Source: Meloidogyne chitwoodi
Taxonomy: Eukaryota > Nematoda > Chromadorea > Rhabditida > Meloidogynidae
Length of the DNA stretch: 64,000 nt
Assembly (NCBI GenBank): GCA_015183035.1
Contig: JACZZP010000005.1
Location: forward strand, 806,001-870,000
Direction of reading: 5' to 3'
Shown here: positions 46,271-57,667 of the stretch, piece by piece
Layout of the letters: the number at the start of each line of letters is the position of its first letter
Position numbering within the stretch: the stretch's first letter is position 1
The notes under the pieces: generated by a model
The model's database searches: none
Seen by the model: only the letters and a program-made list of their open reading frames with translations
Told to the model about the DNA's origin: nothing
Position numbers and translations under genes: made by a program

Positions 46271-47153
46271 TTTTTTATTTTCTAAATTTTAATTAAATAT
46301 AATTTAATTTAAATTTAATAAAATAATTATATTATACTACGACTTTTATAAAATAATTAAAAAATCATTAATAAAATATAATTTTATTTGATGTTATTAG
46401 ATATATAGCTAAGTTGTATTAAATAAATTTATTTAATAAAAAGTAAAAAAAAAGTTTTAATTATAAATATTTTTAATTTACTTTTTTCAGTGATATTGGT
46501 AGAAATATAATCAAATTAATTTAATTTTTTAATCATTCTATTATTTAAATAATTAAAAAATATGTCTGGTAATAATTTAATAATGAAAATTTTAAAAATG
46601 GAAAAATAAAAATTTAGATCATTTTTAATAGTAAAATATTAAAACAATTACTACCTTAATTCTTTTTTTTACTTTAATCATAATATTAAAATAATTAAAA
46701 TTAAAACGTTTTGCGCATTTATTTTTTATTAAGAAATGATTGAATATATTAATTTTAACCTGAAAAAAGTTTTAATTTTATAAAAAACCGGTTTTTAAAA
46801 TTTTATGGTATTTTTATTTAAAAATTACCAAACAGGTTTTAGCCTTAAACCTTAAGTTCAAAACTTTGTTTATCTGATACAAATATTTTTATACCGTATT
46901 AACTATAAGCTAAAACCTAGTTATAGATAATCTGTTTAATATTTATTAAAGTAAATACAAATTAATAAATATATTTTAATAATTTTACATATTTTATTTA
47001 GCATATTTTTTCTCATTTTAAATTTTTTTACCTTTACTAAATTAAAATGTTAACAAAATTTCCTTTTTATACTATACATTAATATTTAAAAAATAATTAA
47101 TTAATTAATTTAAAAATTAATTAAAAATTATAGTTATTTTATAAAAAATTTAT
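46271..47153. other. Intergenic, duplicated upstream flank
   Basis: AAACGTTTTGCGCATTTATTTTTTATTAAG...ATGATTGAATAT (near 46705) recurs in similar form near 47905 upstream of copy 2, so the duplication unit includes upstream DNA. Nothing coding is supported. Confidence 0.45.
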
Positions 47154-47481
47154 TTAATTATTTTTCTTTTTGAAAAAAGCTTTTTTAAGTAGAACAGCAC
47201 CAAGCCCGAGTGCTGCACCTCCAGCAAGTCCTTTAAGTATTGATCCACGTCGGCGACGACGTTTTCTATTTAAAAAAACAAAATTAAATATTTAAAATTT
47301 TAAATTAAATAAAAAATTAAACAAACTCAATAGGTTGAATTAACACGTCAGATCCAAATTCTCCATTATTTAAATTAATTGGAACAAAACTTTCAGGATT
47401 TGGCATTGTTAAAACAGGAATTAATAATAAATTAAAAAGTAATAAAAAAGATGTTAATTTAATTAAATTTAAACAAAACAT
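47154..47481 (-). CDS. Secreted basic-run plus glycine-zipper peptide, copy 2
   Basis: Exons 47481-47327 and 47265-47154; 88 residues. Layout as copy 1: signal peptide, spacer NPESFVPINLNNGEFGSDVL, five Arg, then SILKGLAGGAALGLGAVLLK. It differs by a Lys-rich end (KKAFFKKKNN) instead of HKALKG. The intron is only 61 bp against 242 bp in copy 1. The spacer is virtually unchanged from copies 1 and 3, so it may be functional rather than a disposable pro-segment. Confidence 0.83.
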
Positions 47482-48421
47482 TTTTTTATTTTCTAAATTT
47501 TAATTAAATATAATTTAATTTTTATTTAATAAATTTAGCAAATTTATTAGACTGCTATATTTTTTAAAATAATTAAAAAAAATATATATTTTATTATATA
47601 TATGTAATATTATATAATAACTTTTTCATTAGAATCATGGGTTTAAAAAATTAAATATAATTAAATTTATTATGTCTTCTAAAATTAATATATAATTTTA
47701 TTTAATTATTTTAATTTAATATTTGTTTAATTTAATTTGTAATAATTATTGGTTAAATAATTATTTATTTAAAAATAAGTCTGTTAAAATAAATTAAAAA
47801 AATTTATTATTTAAAAAAGTAATTATTTAATAAAATATTAAAACAATACATTCACTTTTTTATTTAATCAGAAATAAAAATAATAAATAAAAATTATTAT
47901 TATTACAACGTTTTACCCATTTTATTTTTATTAAAAAAATAATGATTGAGTATAGTATTAGGTAATTTCAACAAAGTTTATTAAATTTTAAATTTAATAA
48001 AAGAACTCGTTTGTAATTTTTTTAATATTTTAAATTTATAAAAATATTTAACTTAAAGTTATATAAATCTTTTAAATATTTTATTTAAATTATTTTTTAA
48101 AATTTACCTTTAATTGTTCATTTATTTTATTTAATAATTAATTTTATTAATTTTATAAAATTATAAAAATAATTATTAAATAATCACTAGAAATTATTAT
48201 GAAAAAATAAAATAAACGAATTAATATAAACTCCGGTACTTATATTTTAGAAATGTTTTATTATTTTCTAAATATTCAAAAAATATATATTTTTTTTATT
48301 TTAAATTTTACTCCGTGTTTTCCATAAATAATAAAATAATTTTTTAAAATTAAATTCCTTTTTATACTATACATTAATATTTAAATAAAAAATAATTAAT
48401 CAATTAATTTAAAAATGTTAT
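47482..48421. other. Intergenic, AT-rich
   Basis: Upstream flank duplicated from copy 1 (AACGTTTTACCCATTTTATT near 47909). No gene supported. Confidence 0.45.
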
Positions 48422-48748
48422 TTAATTATTTTTCTTCTTAGAAAACGCTTTTTTAACAAGGACAGCACCAAGACCAAGTGCTGCACCTCCAACAGCTCCT
48501 TTAATTAAAGTTCCGCGTCGTCGACGACGTTTTCTATTAAAAAAACAAAATTAAATATTTAAAATTTTAATATTAAATAAAAAATAAACAAACTCAATGG
48601 GTTGAATTAACACGTCAGATCCAAATTCTCCATTATTTAAATTAATTGGAACAAAACTTTCAGGATTTGGCATTGTTAAAACAGGAATTAATAATAAATT
48701 AAAAAGTAATAAAAAAGATGTTAATTTAATAATATTTAAGCCAAACAT
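48422..48748 (-). CDS. Secreted basic-run plus glycine-zipper peptide, copy 3
   Basis: Exons 48748-48594 and 48533-48422; 88 residues. Signal peptide MFGLNIIKLTSFLLLFNLLL, same spacer as copy 2, five Arg, then TLIKGAVGGAALGLGAVLVK and a Lys-rich end (KKAFSKKKNN). Nearest to copy 2, with a few substitutions in the helix (LAGG to AVGG), which suggests recent tandem duplication. Confidence 0.83.
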
Positions 48749-49937
48749 TTTTTTATTTTTCTAAATTTTAATTAAATATAATTTAATTTTTATTTAATAA
48801 AATAATTATTCAAATTAATTTATTAAATTAATTTATTTTTCTTTTCTATTTAAATTTTTTTTTATATTTATCTTATCTAAAAAAATATTTAATAAAATTA
48901 AATTATTAGTATTTAATTTAACTACATATTTATATTTTTTGTTTGAATTGGAAAATAATTATATAATTAAATTAATTATAATTAATTAAGAGAAATGCCT
49001 CTAGCAATAATTATTAATTAATGATTGGATAATAAATACTAAATAATATTTCAATTAAAATATAATAAAGTTATTTACTTTGCTAACTAATTATTTTATA
49101 TATCTCTTCTTTTATTAAAAATCATTTATAATTTATTAATTAAAAAAAGTGTTTAATTTAAGTCCGATAATTACAACAATTTTAAGACATTAAAAAATTA
49201 AATCAAAAAATAGTCTTATCTTTTTTAACCTAACAAATCACTATCATTGAAAAATTATATTTTTGTCTAAAAAATAAAAAAATTGATAGAAAATATATTT
49301 TTATTAAAAAATGATTTATTTATCTAAGTTTTTATAAAAGAAATGTTAAATTAACAAAAGAACAGGTTTTCTATAGTTAAATAAAATTTTGTTGAAGTAA
49401 AATAAATATAAAGAAATAAAAATTATTTTTTTTTATAAAAGTAATATAATATGAACATTAAATGCGCAAAAAATACACAAAGTTGAGAGAGTAAAATTAG
49501 TAAGAAAAATGAATAAAAATAAATATATGACTCATTTTAAATATTAAAAATAGGTAAATGAGTAATAATACATATATTATTAAAATTATTTTAATAATAA
49601 TAAAAAAATTATTTTTTAATTGTAAATTTTGTATTAAAAATAAAAAAATAGTTTAAATCAATTAATTTTTTTAAAAACCTTCGGTCAACTCAAAAAAATA
49701 ATAATAAGATAAATGACCCTAATTTAATATAAAAGTTATTTGTTTGATGCATCTCGGGATTTCAGCAGAATTATTGAATGGAGGGGTGTTTTTGTGTGAT
49801 AGGGTAATATTGTAATTCTATGCTTTTTTTTTAATTTATTTATTAAAAATAAAAAAATAGTTAAAAAATTTATTTACTTATTTTTAACAAAAATAAATAA
49901 ATAATTTCTTTTTATTATATGTAAAAATCATTTTTTC
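48749..49937. other. Intergenic, AT-rich
   Basis: No gene, repeat or element is supported. Confidence 0.4.
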
Positions 49938-50267
49938 TTAACCTTTTCTAAACATTTTAGCTGCTAAAGCAGCACCACCACCAATTAATGCACCAGCTCC
50001 CACTGCTTTCCAAAATGTGCCTCTGCGTTTTCTTTTACTAAAAATAAAATAAAATTTAATTTTATATTTATTTTAAAATTATATAAAAAAATTAATTTAC
50101 ATTTCTTTTGATCCAAAAGGACCTACAATATTATTTTCAAATGCTGAGGCACCAAAATTGCTAATAAAACTATTTTCTTCTAAAGTTGATTTTTCTGCCA
50201 AAAATAGTGGAACAAAAATTAAATTAATAAATAAAAATATTATTTGAATATTTAAACGGACAAACAT
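49938..50267 (-). CDS. Secreted basic-run plus glycine-zipper peptide, copy 4 (second subfamily)
   Basis: Exons 50267-50101 and 50037-49938; 88 residues. The signal peptide (MFVRLNIQIIFLFINLIFVP) differs from copies 1-3, and the spacer is unrelated (EKSTLEENSFISNFGASAFE). After the intron, in the same place, comes a mixed basic run (KRKRRG), then FWKAVGAGALIGGGAALAAK and MFRKG. The exon plan is the same and the Gly/Ala helix conserved, so the basic run plus helix is the constant part of the family and the spacer the variable part. Confidence 0.82.
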
Positions 50268-50496
50268 TTTCTTTTTAATTAATTAATTTTTCTTTAATAA
50301 AATTAATTAAATGGTTGTTTATTGGAGAAAATATTAATTTTATAAATAGTTAAATTATATTAATAAATGAACACCAACTATAATTAATTAATTTTTAATT
50401 TTTGATTTTTTGTTTAAATTTGCAAATATTTACTACTTTTATTTTCTTAATAAATTAAAAGTGAAAAATAAAATAATATTAAATATTACATATTAT
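50268..50496. other. Upstream flank of copy 4
   Basis: AT-rich with no distinct motif. A similar order of TTTTTAATTAATT tracts precedes copy 5. Confidence 0.35.
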
Positions 50497-51487
50497 CAGA
50501 GCTGCCAAAAATATTGAAATCAATAGTTTTTTGCGAACTAATGGAAGCATGAAATGCACGAAAAACACATTTCTGGCTTAGTTTGGAGCTTCTAGGATGG
50601 GTTTTGATTTCAATATTTTCAATATTTTCAATATTTTCAATATTTTTCAAGATTTTGGATTTTTGTCAATATTTCGTCAATATTTTGGACTTTTTGCCTA
50701 AAATTCGCGTCAAAAATTCGCTTTTTCTTTGTAATATTATATTTTTTCACCGATATTTCACAATTTTTTACATAGTTGATAACTAAAATTTCAATTAAAA
50801 AAAGAATGGCCTCAACTAAATAAAAAATAGCCTGGTTTCGTGAATGGATTAAGCGAATAGATGGAAAGAATGTTTATTCAACAAGGGCCTATCACAATTA
50901 CCCCCAGATTTTGGATTCTGAGCACAGAATCTTGGGAAAATCTGTTTCAATAAAATTCTGGGGTGCTCGCAGATTCTGAGGAAACACCTCGGAATCTGCA
51001 GAAAACTTTCGAGGGAATAAAATTATGGGGAAAATCCATAGTCTGTGTTTTTTACCACAGAGCCACAGAATTTTTTTGAAATTTTTGAGTATTTTTGTTG
51101 TTGTTGAAATTTATTTAAAAATTTTAAAAATTAACGTTGAAAAGGTGAATTTTTAGCAACTAGATGGCTTAAATTTTAAAAATTTTTCACTGCGGCGCTG
51201 AAAAATAAATTTTTGGAAATTGAAATACATTAATTTCCAAAAATTTTTGCATGCGGCGCGTCAAATCACCAACCCAAGTGAAGGTTAATTATGATTTTTC
51301 TTGCACATAATTTTACAAGATGATTACATATTTCGAATAATAAATTGTTAAAATCCATTGTTACTAGCGAAAAATACGAACATTAATAAAAAATTTCAAT
51401 TATAAAAAAATTTTTAATATTTGCGGATTTTTGCCCAAAATGAGGATTTTTTCCAATGAATTTGCGTATTTTCATCTGGCAACACTG
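50497..51487. mobile_element. Possible hAT-like composite repeat
   Basis: The left end CAGAGCTGCCA and the right end, reverse-complemented, CAGTGTTGCCA match a common hAT terminus pattern (CAGNGNTGCCA). No 8-bp duplication is visible, so this could be two different insertions. Inside are a TTTCAATA repeat (about 50612-50650), a hairpin CAGATTCTGAGG/CCTCGGAATCTG (50970-51000) and a 15-bp perfect stem AAATTTTTGGAAATT/AATTTCCAAAAATTT (near 51210-51250). Confidence 0.45.
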
Positions 51488-51959
51488 GTTTAAAAGGTAA
51501 ATAGAAGAATATAACCAAATAAACTTAAATTCTTTTTTGTGAACATATAAAACAAAAATTTAAAAATTAACATAAAATCTATTAATTTGGTCAATTAATA
51601 TTAAATTGTTATTCCAAAGTTTAATTTTATATCTTTTTCTACTCAAAAATGATCTTTTAAAAATAAAGAATAATAATGTCAAAAATTTTAAAAATTTCTT
51701 TAACGATCTCATTTTATTTAAAATGCATTTTTCTTGAATTTTCTTAAATGACATCTCTTTCCTTTAAAAAAATAAAACAATTATTTTATAAAAGCTCTTA
51801 TTTAAAAATATATTATAGTTTAATGCTGACTTTTAAAAATAATAAATCCGTTTTATCAGATGAAAGTCTTCACTCTGTCAATGTTTTACCTCTTTAAGAG
51901 ATTCAACTTTACTTGTTATTTTCTTACCTCTTTTTTATGTCCTCGACATTCTTGTTGAT
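51488..51959. other. 3' flank of secreted-protein locus 4
   Basis: Holds the block (minus strand) AATAACAAGTAAAGTTGAATC shared with the 3' flanks of loci 1 and 3. The minus-strand frame at 51754-51560 is low-complexity and not called. Confidence 0.4.
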
Positions 51960-53158
51960 TTACAAAAAAGTTAAACGATTTCTAATTTCCCTCATTTTTC
52001 TTACAATTATAGTTCGCATTAATATATTTAATTCTTTTAAGATTTCAAAGTCTTGTTTGATCTTCAGAACTTCTTCTGCTGGAATATTCTATAATAGTAA
52101 AATAAAATTTGTTAATAAATAATTTATAAAATTGCTAGGATTTTTCGTCTTCAAACTTTCTATTATTTGAGTTTAGCTACTTTTATGTGTTCGTAGCTTG
52201 ATTTTTTAATAGGGAATGAGATATACATTTATTTATTTAAGTTTTTACCGGTAAAACTCGACGAGCTGATTGTAATGTTTGAAAATTTTGAATCTGATGA
52301 TCGATCCATTCTGATTTAAATCCAAAAAGAATTAATCCAGTATATAACCTTTGATCTTGTACCAAAATACTGCGAACTCCTTCGAAATTACGTATGTCAA
52401 TGTCGTTTATAATAGCTAAAAAATAATAAAAGATTATGTAATATTTATAATTTAATCATTTAAATAAGATTTTGGGGGCAGACTCATTAAAATATTTCAT
52501 TATCTTTTTAATGAAAATTTTTAAATTAAAAAAAAATCCTCATTTTTCATACATTTTTTAATAAATTTTTCCGTTGAGAATTTTTTGGGTTAAAGAATAA
52601 TTTTTTAGCCCTACAGTTAATTAAAATTTTTTTTATCATTGTTGATTTAAATATACCTTGATCAGATTGAATATTAATATTTTCCGGAACAGGAATGGGT
52701 ATAGCTAATTGATATAATAGTCCAATCATGTCATCATTCCATTGAATATCAGCAGGTATATTTTGTATGTTTTGGTTAATTGGTAAAGGAGCAGGAGGTT
52801 GCAACTAAATTTTTATTTAAATTTTTTTCAAACTTACTCATGGTAGGAGATTTAAAATATTAAATTTAGAATAAGCTAACTACTATCTTAAAAATTAAGA
52901 TTTTTGTTAGTACCTTAAGGAACATTTTTTAAAGTGATATTTTTAGAAACTCAAATTTTCAAAATTTTGATAAAAAAATAAGAACATTTTGTTTCTTAAA
53001 GGTCTAAGAAGTTTGAAAAAATTAAGAAATTCCCTCATCTTATCCGTCTAAATTAAATCATTTAAATTATCTTAAATTAAAAAATGAAAACAAACTAAAT
53101 CGAATCCAAAGCATAATGCAAATTGAATAAAAAATAAAAATAGATTTAAGATTTGCAT
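51960..53158 (-). CDS. Secreted protein, locus 4 of the RG-tail family, tail lost
   Basis: Exons 53158-53096 (signal peptide LNLFLFFIQFALCFGFDL), 52804-52657, 52415-52249 and 52088-51960, with the same intron phases (0, 1, 0) as loci 1 and 3. Exon 2 is Pro/Asn-rich (QPPAPLPINQNIQNIPADIQ). Exon 4 (IKQDFEILKELNILMRTIIV) aligns with the corresponding exon of locus 3. The frame stops after NRLTFL, while the DNA just downstream still encodes a remnant in another frame (QQECRGHKKE). The N/Q-RG tail has therefore been cut off by a frameshift or nonsense change. It may be a functional short form. It lies 45 kb away on the opposite strand. Confidence 0.72.
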
Positions 53159-53684
53159 TTCTTTGAGTTTAGTCTTTTTAGTTGATATATTAAAATTTTA
53201 AGTTTTAAAGTTTATACTAACTAAAATGTTCTATCTAATATATATATTAGAGGAGATTGAATACCTATACTACTTTCAAAAAAGAAAACAAATCTTTCTT
53301 TTTATATAACAAACACCTATAAAAAGTGACTTTTTCTTAGGACATGAATTTCTTAAATAGATTAATAAGAAAAATTTATATTTAAATTAATAATTCTTTT
53401 ATTTACTAAGCCTTTTTAAAGATTATAGATATGCACGCCTATGAGAGCTAACAGTTAAATTTCCTTCTCTACCAAGCATTTTAATTTTTAAAAATTCGAT
53501 TAATCAATTTTATATCTCTCTAGATCTACCTTTAAAATATTCTATAAAACTCGAACTTATATTTCCTTCAAAAGTAAAAAACAGAGGAGAGCATTGGCTT
53601 TCCTGCTTTTATGGATTTTATTGTTTGATTTTATTTATTTAATTTTTAAATTAATAATTTTAATAGGGGTCATATTGGCGCAGT
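53159..53684 (-). promoter_or_regulatory. Conserved upstream block of secreted-protein locus 4
   Basis: Read on the minus strand it starts ACTGCGCCAATATGACCCCT (53684 downwards) and carries the same ordered blocks as at 396, 4090 and 6412: ATTTTAAAGGTAGAT, AAATTGATTAATCG, TTTTTAAAAATTAAAATGCT, AGAGAAGGAAATTTAACTG and ATCTTTAAAAAGGC. Conservation at this distance supports a shared regulatory unit. Confidence 0.6.
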
Positions 53685-54108
53685 AGAAAAATATAAAACG
53701 TTTACATAAGATTATAAAATAATATTAAAGGAACTGGTCCATGTGAGAAATGTTGGATAGAGGAAAATATGTAATAAAATCTTCAAAATAATAATTAAAT
53801 TTTTTTAAGATTAATGAAATTATTTTGCGAGTCTATGACTATTTATAGAAAACACAACTATTTTGAATTAATTATCTCTTAAATTTATTGGGTAATACTA
53901 TTTCAAGTTTTATTAATTTTTTTGACTTCCAAAATATTTTTAACAAAAAATTATTTTAAAATAATTTTATTAAGTAAAATACCTAATAACCTAATTATAA
54001 TCTTTGAAAAATTTAAAAAAATTTATTAAAAAAATAAAATTTGTTAAGATAAAATAAAATGCAAAAAAAAAGTATTTATTAATAAATGATAATATAGAAA
54101 ATTCATTT
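53685..54108. other. Intergenic, AT-rich
   Basis: Nothing supported. Confidence 0.4.
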
Positions 54109-54461
54109 TTAACCTTTAAAAGCTTTATGTGCTAAAGCAGCACCACCTCCTATTAATGCCCCAGCACCAGCTGCTTTCCAAAAGCCACGTCTTGATCTTT
54201 TACTAAAAAAATTAAATTAATTTTAATTAAAAATAAAATAAATTTTAGATTATATTTATAAATTATTTACTTCTTTTAAAAATAAATAAATTATAAATAA
54301 ATTTACATTTCTTTTATTCCAACATGATCATCAGCATTATTTAATCCTGAAGCAGCAGAATTACTAATAAAAGAATCTTTTGTTGTTTTTTCTGCCAAAA
54401 ATATTGGAACCAAAATTAAATTAATTAAAAAAAATATTATTATATTTAAACGGACAAACAT
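54109..54461 (-). CDS. Secreted basic-run plus glycine-zipper peptide, copy 5 (second subfamily)
   Basis: Exons 54461-54307 and 54202-54109; 82 residues. Signal peptide MFVRLNIIIFFLINLILVPI, spacer KTTKDSFISNSAASGLNNAD, shorter basic run (KRSRRG), then FWKAAGAGALIGGGAALAHK and AFKG. Close to copy 4, yet its C-terminus (AHKAFKG) matches copy 1 (AHKALKG), which ties the two subfamilies together. Confidence 0.82.
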
Positions 54462-55820
54462 TTCTTCTAGAAATTATTTTAATTATTTTTTAAAATTAAA
54501 TAAATGTTAGTTGTTTATTGAAGAATTTATTTATTTTACAGTCTTATTTATACTAATAAATTAATATAAATTAATTTTTGGTTTTTTATTAAATTTAGCG
54601 AATAATTTAATATTTTTACCTTTATTTTCTCTTAAAAAATAAAATTAGAAGTGATAAAATAAAAATAAATATTTTTACGTTAAAAGGAGGACATAAACAT
54701 GGAACTGAGTCATTAATTTATTAATACTTTTAAAAAAAAGTATTAATAAAATTTTACTTTTTATTTTGAAACATTTTTTATTAAATAAAATGAGAGTTTA
54801 TTTATCTAAGATAAAGATTTTGTAACTAAAAAAAAAGTAATTTATTTATAAAACTAAATGTAAATGTAAATAAAAAACAAAATAATATTTACTTTTAAAA
54901 ATAAATAAATGAATTATTTCATTTATTAAAGAAATAAATCACAAATTTTAGATGATTTTATATTTAATATTATTTTATTTTAGAGGAAATTATATTGATA
55001 AAACAATTTATACATATGAAAGGGCAGGATTTGATAAAGAATTTAGTTCTTTTAAAATTCTTGGGAATTTTAATTATATTTTTGATTAATTTTAAATGTT
55101 TATAATGAAGATTTAAATTAAAAAAAATTATTTTTAATTTTTAGTAAAATATTAACTTCTAAAAAATTAATTAAATTATCATAAAATATATTCTTAAACT
55201 TTTCCATTTTCCGAGATTAAATGATCTTCAGATTATTCCAATTTTCTATAGACTTAAACATCTCCTCCACTTACATTGGATTACTTTCTTTCAGATTTAT
55301 AAAAGAAAAATAAAAAAATTATATAAAATTTAAATTTAAACTAAACAAAAAAGATATTTTATAATTTATTTAAAAATTAAATAAATTACAAATCATAAAA
55401 TACATAACATAGTTAAGTATCAAAATTTATAAATTTTGCCACATTTACCTTTTTCCGTTAAACTTTTTTATGAATTCTACTAAAATTTAATAAATAATAT
55501 CACACACCTAATATTCAAAAATTAAAATATTATAAAAAATTTAACTTGGAAAGTAAATAAAAAAGTTAAAAAACGTGGATAATCTCTTTGTTTAATTTTT
55601 GATATTTAAAAAGAAATAAAAATTATTAATTTCAACTAATTTAACTAAAAATTATATTTTATTTATTAAATAATTATTTTAATTTTTAATTGACTAAATA
55701 AAATTAAAAATATAAATTTATTAAAAATTAATTTAATTTTAAAGAAAACATTAATTAGACAAACTTTTTTTGCCTTAAATTATTAATTTTTTAATAAATT
55801 TTAGATAAGAGAAAAGAATA
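54462..55820. other. Intergenic with one exon-like stretch
   Basis: Mostly AT-rich. At about 54984-55089 (+) an acceptor-like TTTTAG is followed by an open stretch reading GNYIDKTIYTYERAGFDKEF and ending in a stop. It has coding-like composition but no partner exon, so it may be a relic. Confidence 0.3.
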
Positions 55821-56698
55821 ATGATACAAAATACAAATTTATTTTTGATGGCAGTGAATTTGTTTATTATTTATAATAATGGTATTAATAATAATAATTT
55901 AATTTTAATTTTTTTTAAATAAATTATGAATTAATAAATATATTTTATAAATATTTAGTTGTAAATAGTTTGTCAATTTCTGAACAAAAAGCAGTTGTTG
56001 ATTGCCACAATAAATACCGTTCTTTATTAGCTAATGGAAAAGTAAAGAATAAAATAACAGGAAATTATTTTCCTAAAGGAAAGGATATTATTCAATTGAC
56101 TTATAGCAATAAAGTGGAAATATCTGCTGCTAAATGGGCATCAAATTGTCAATTTGATCATTCTGAAGGGGGTGGAGGTTTTGGAGAAAATCTTTATTTG
56201 GCTGGAGATTACAATACTAACTTTAGTATATTTTTTTAAATTTATTGTTATCAATTTATTTTATTCTAAAACTTTTTTTTTTAATTTAAGCCGCTGTACT
56301 GACAGATGCTTGTAATATGTGGTGGGGAGAAAGCGCTACTGATGGAGTGCCAAACAATTGGTTAAAAACTTTTCTTGATAATGATGATGAAGATACTTTT
56401 GAAAAATGTGGTCATTTTACACAAATGGCATGGGCTAAAACTTCTTCAGTTGGTTGTGCAGCTAAGCTTTGTAAAAATGCGAAGACTAATACTTTTGGGA
56501 CTTTGGTTGTTTGTAGATATGATCCACCGTTAGTTTATTTATTAAATTATAATAAAGTTTGAATTAAATTTTTAAATTAAATTAAATTAATATTTTAGTG
56601 GAAATGTTATTGGTATGCCAGTTTATCAGCCAGGAAATCCCTGTTCTGGTTGTGGAAATAAAGGTTGTAATAACTCTAATAAACTTTGCTACAATTAA
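55821..56698 (+). CDS. CAP-domain (SCP/TAPS) venom allergen-like secreted protein
   Basis: Four exons: 55821-55881 (signal peptide NLFLMAVNLFIIYNN), about 55958-56225, about 56291-56529 and about 56599-56698. Family hallmarks are present in order: ISEQKAVVDCHNKYRSLLAN (helix 1), SAAKWASNCQFDHSEG (with the metal-site His), GENLY, WWGE, CGHFTQMAWAKTSSVGC (CAP signature) and LVVCRYDPPGNVIGMPVYQP. The Cys-rich end (PCSGCGNKGCNNSNKLCYN) is a short hinge region. Venom allergen-like proteins of root-knot and cyst nematodes are secreted from glands during invasion and damp host immunity; that role is inferred here. It is the only plus-strand gene among the minus-strand peptide array. Confidence 0.92.
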
Positions 56699-57332
56699 AA
56701 TGCAATAAATTGATGAATTTTAAATTGAATATTATTATTTTAAAATATTTATTGAATAATATGTGATAATGGATAGTTATTAATGCAATAAATTGTAATT
56801 TTGTGAAAAATAAATAAAATGAGCTTAAAAGTTAATTTTATTAGCAACATTTGTACGAGGGGAGACTCAAAAGATTTTTTTATTATTAAAAAGCCTACAG
56901 CTTTTTAATTTTTGCTTGGCTATTTGCGTTATAAATTTTGGAAATTTTTTGGGAAAATGATGGAGAATTGCCCAAAAAATATTACGTAGAAAGGTGTTTG
57001 AAGGTTATGCAGTAATTAAATTAAGAGTTAACTTTTAAATAAAACTATTAATATTTAATTAATAATTAAAGTCGAAGAAATTTTGTTCTTTTAAATAATT
57101 TTGTTAATTAATTTTAAAAAATTAGAAAAATAATAAAAAATAAACACCTAATATTAATTTTGAGTAAAAGTTAATAAAAAAATGTCAAGTTTCTAATTTT
57201 TAATATTTATTTTTATTAAAACATTTTTTAATCAAAAATCACAACTAAAAAATTTAAATTTTTTAATTAAAATCAATCAATTATTTATTTATTTATTTTT
57301 CAATTTAATTATTATATTTTATATATTATTTA
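56699..57332. other. Intergenic
   Basis: A small hairpin, AAAAAGCCTACAGCTTTTT, lies near 56889. Nothing else supported. Confidence 0.4.
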
Positions 57333-57667
57333 TTATCCACTAGCATTTGCTTGGTCTGCTTTTAGTTGCTGTTTCTTTTGATAGTTTTTATATAATTTAT
57401 GAGCACCAGCAGCACCAAGACCTACTATAGCACCAAGAGCTGCACCCTTTACCAATGATGAAATTCTTTTCTTTCTTAAAATTTTTAAAAAATTTAAAAT
57501 TATTTAAATATAAATATATATAACCTTTGTGTTATAAAAGTCTCAGGCATTGCTAATTCCTCTTGAGCTGTTAAAGCCATCCTTTCAGGCTTAACAATTG
57601 ATGATATTGAAAATATAAATAAATTAATAAAAAGAAGAAGAGAAATTAAAACTTGACGTTGTTGCAT
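57333..57667 (-). CDS. Secreted basic-run plus glycine-zipper peptide, copy 6 (divergent)
   Basis: Exons 57667-57525 and 57474-57333; 94 residues. Signal peptide QVLISLLLFINLFIFSISSI, spacer with ERMALTAQEELAMPETFITQ, weak basic run (RKKR), then SSLVKGAALGAIVGLGAAGA and a longer polar tail (HKLYKNYQKKQQLKADQANA). It is the most diverged copy and marks the end of the array, but the two-exon plan and Gly/Ala helix after the basic residues are kept. Confidence 0.78.

Noticed and set aside
54984..55089. Exon-like stretch after an acceptor-like TTTTAG
   Set aside because: Only one exon and no recognisable gene around it; mentioned as a possible relic only.
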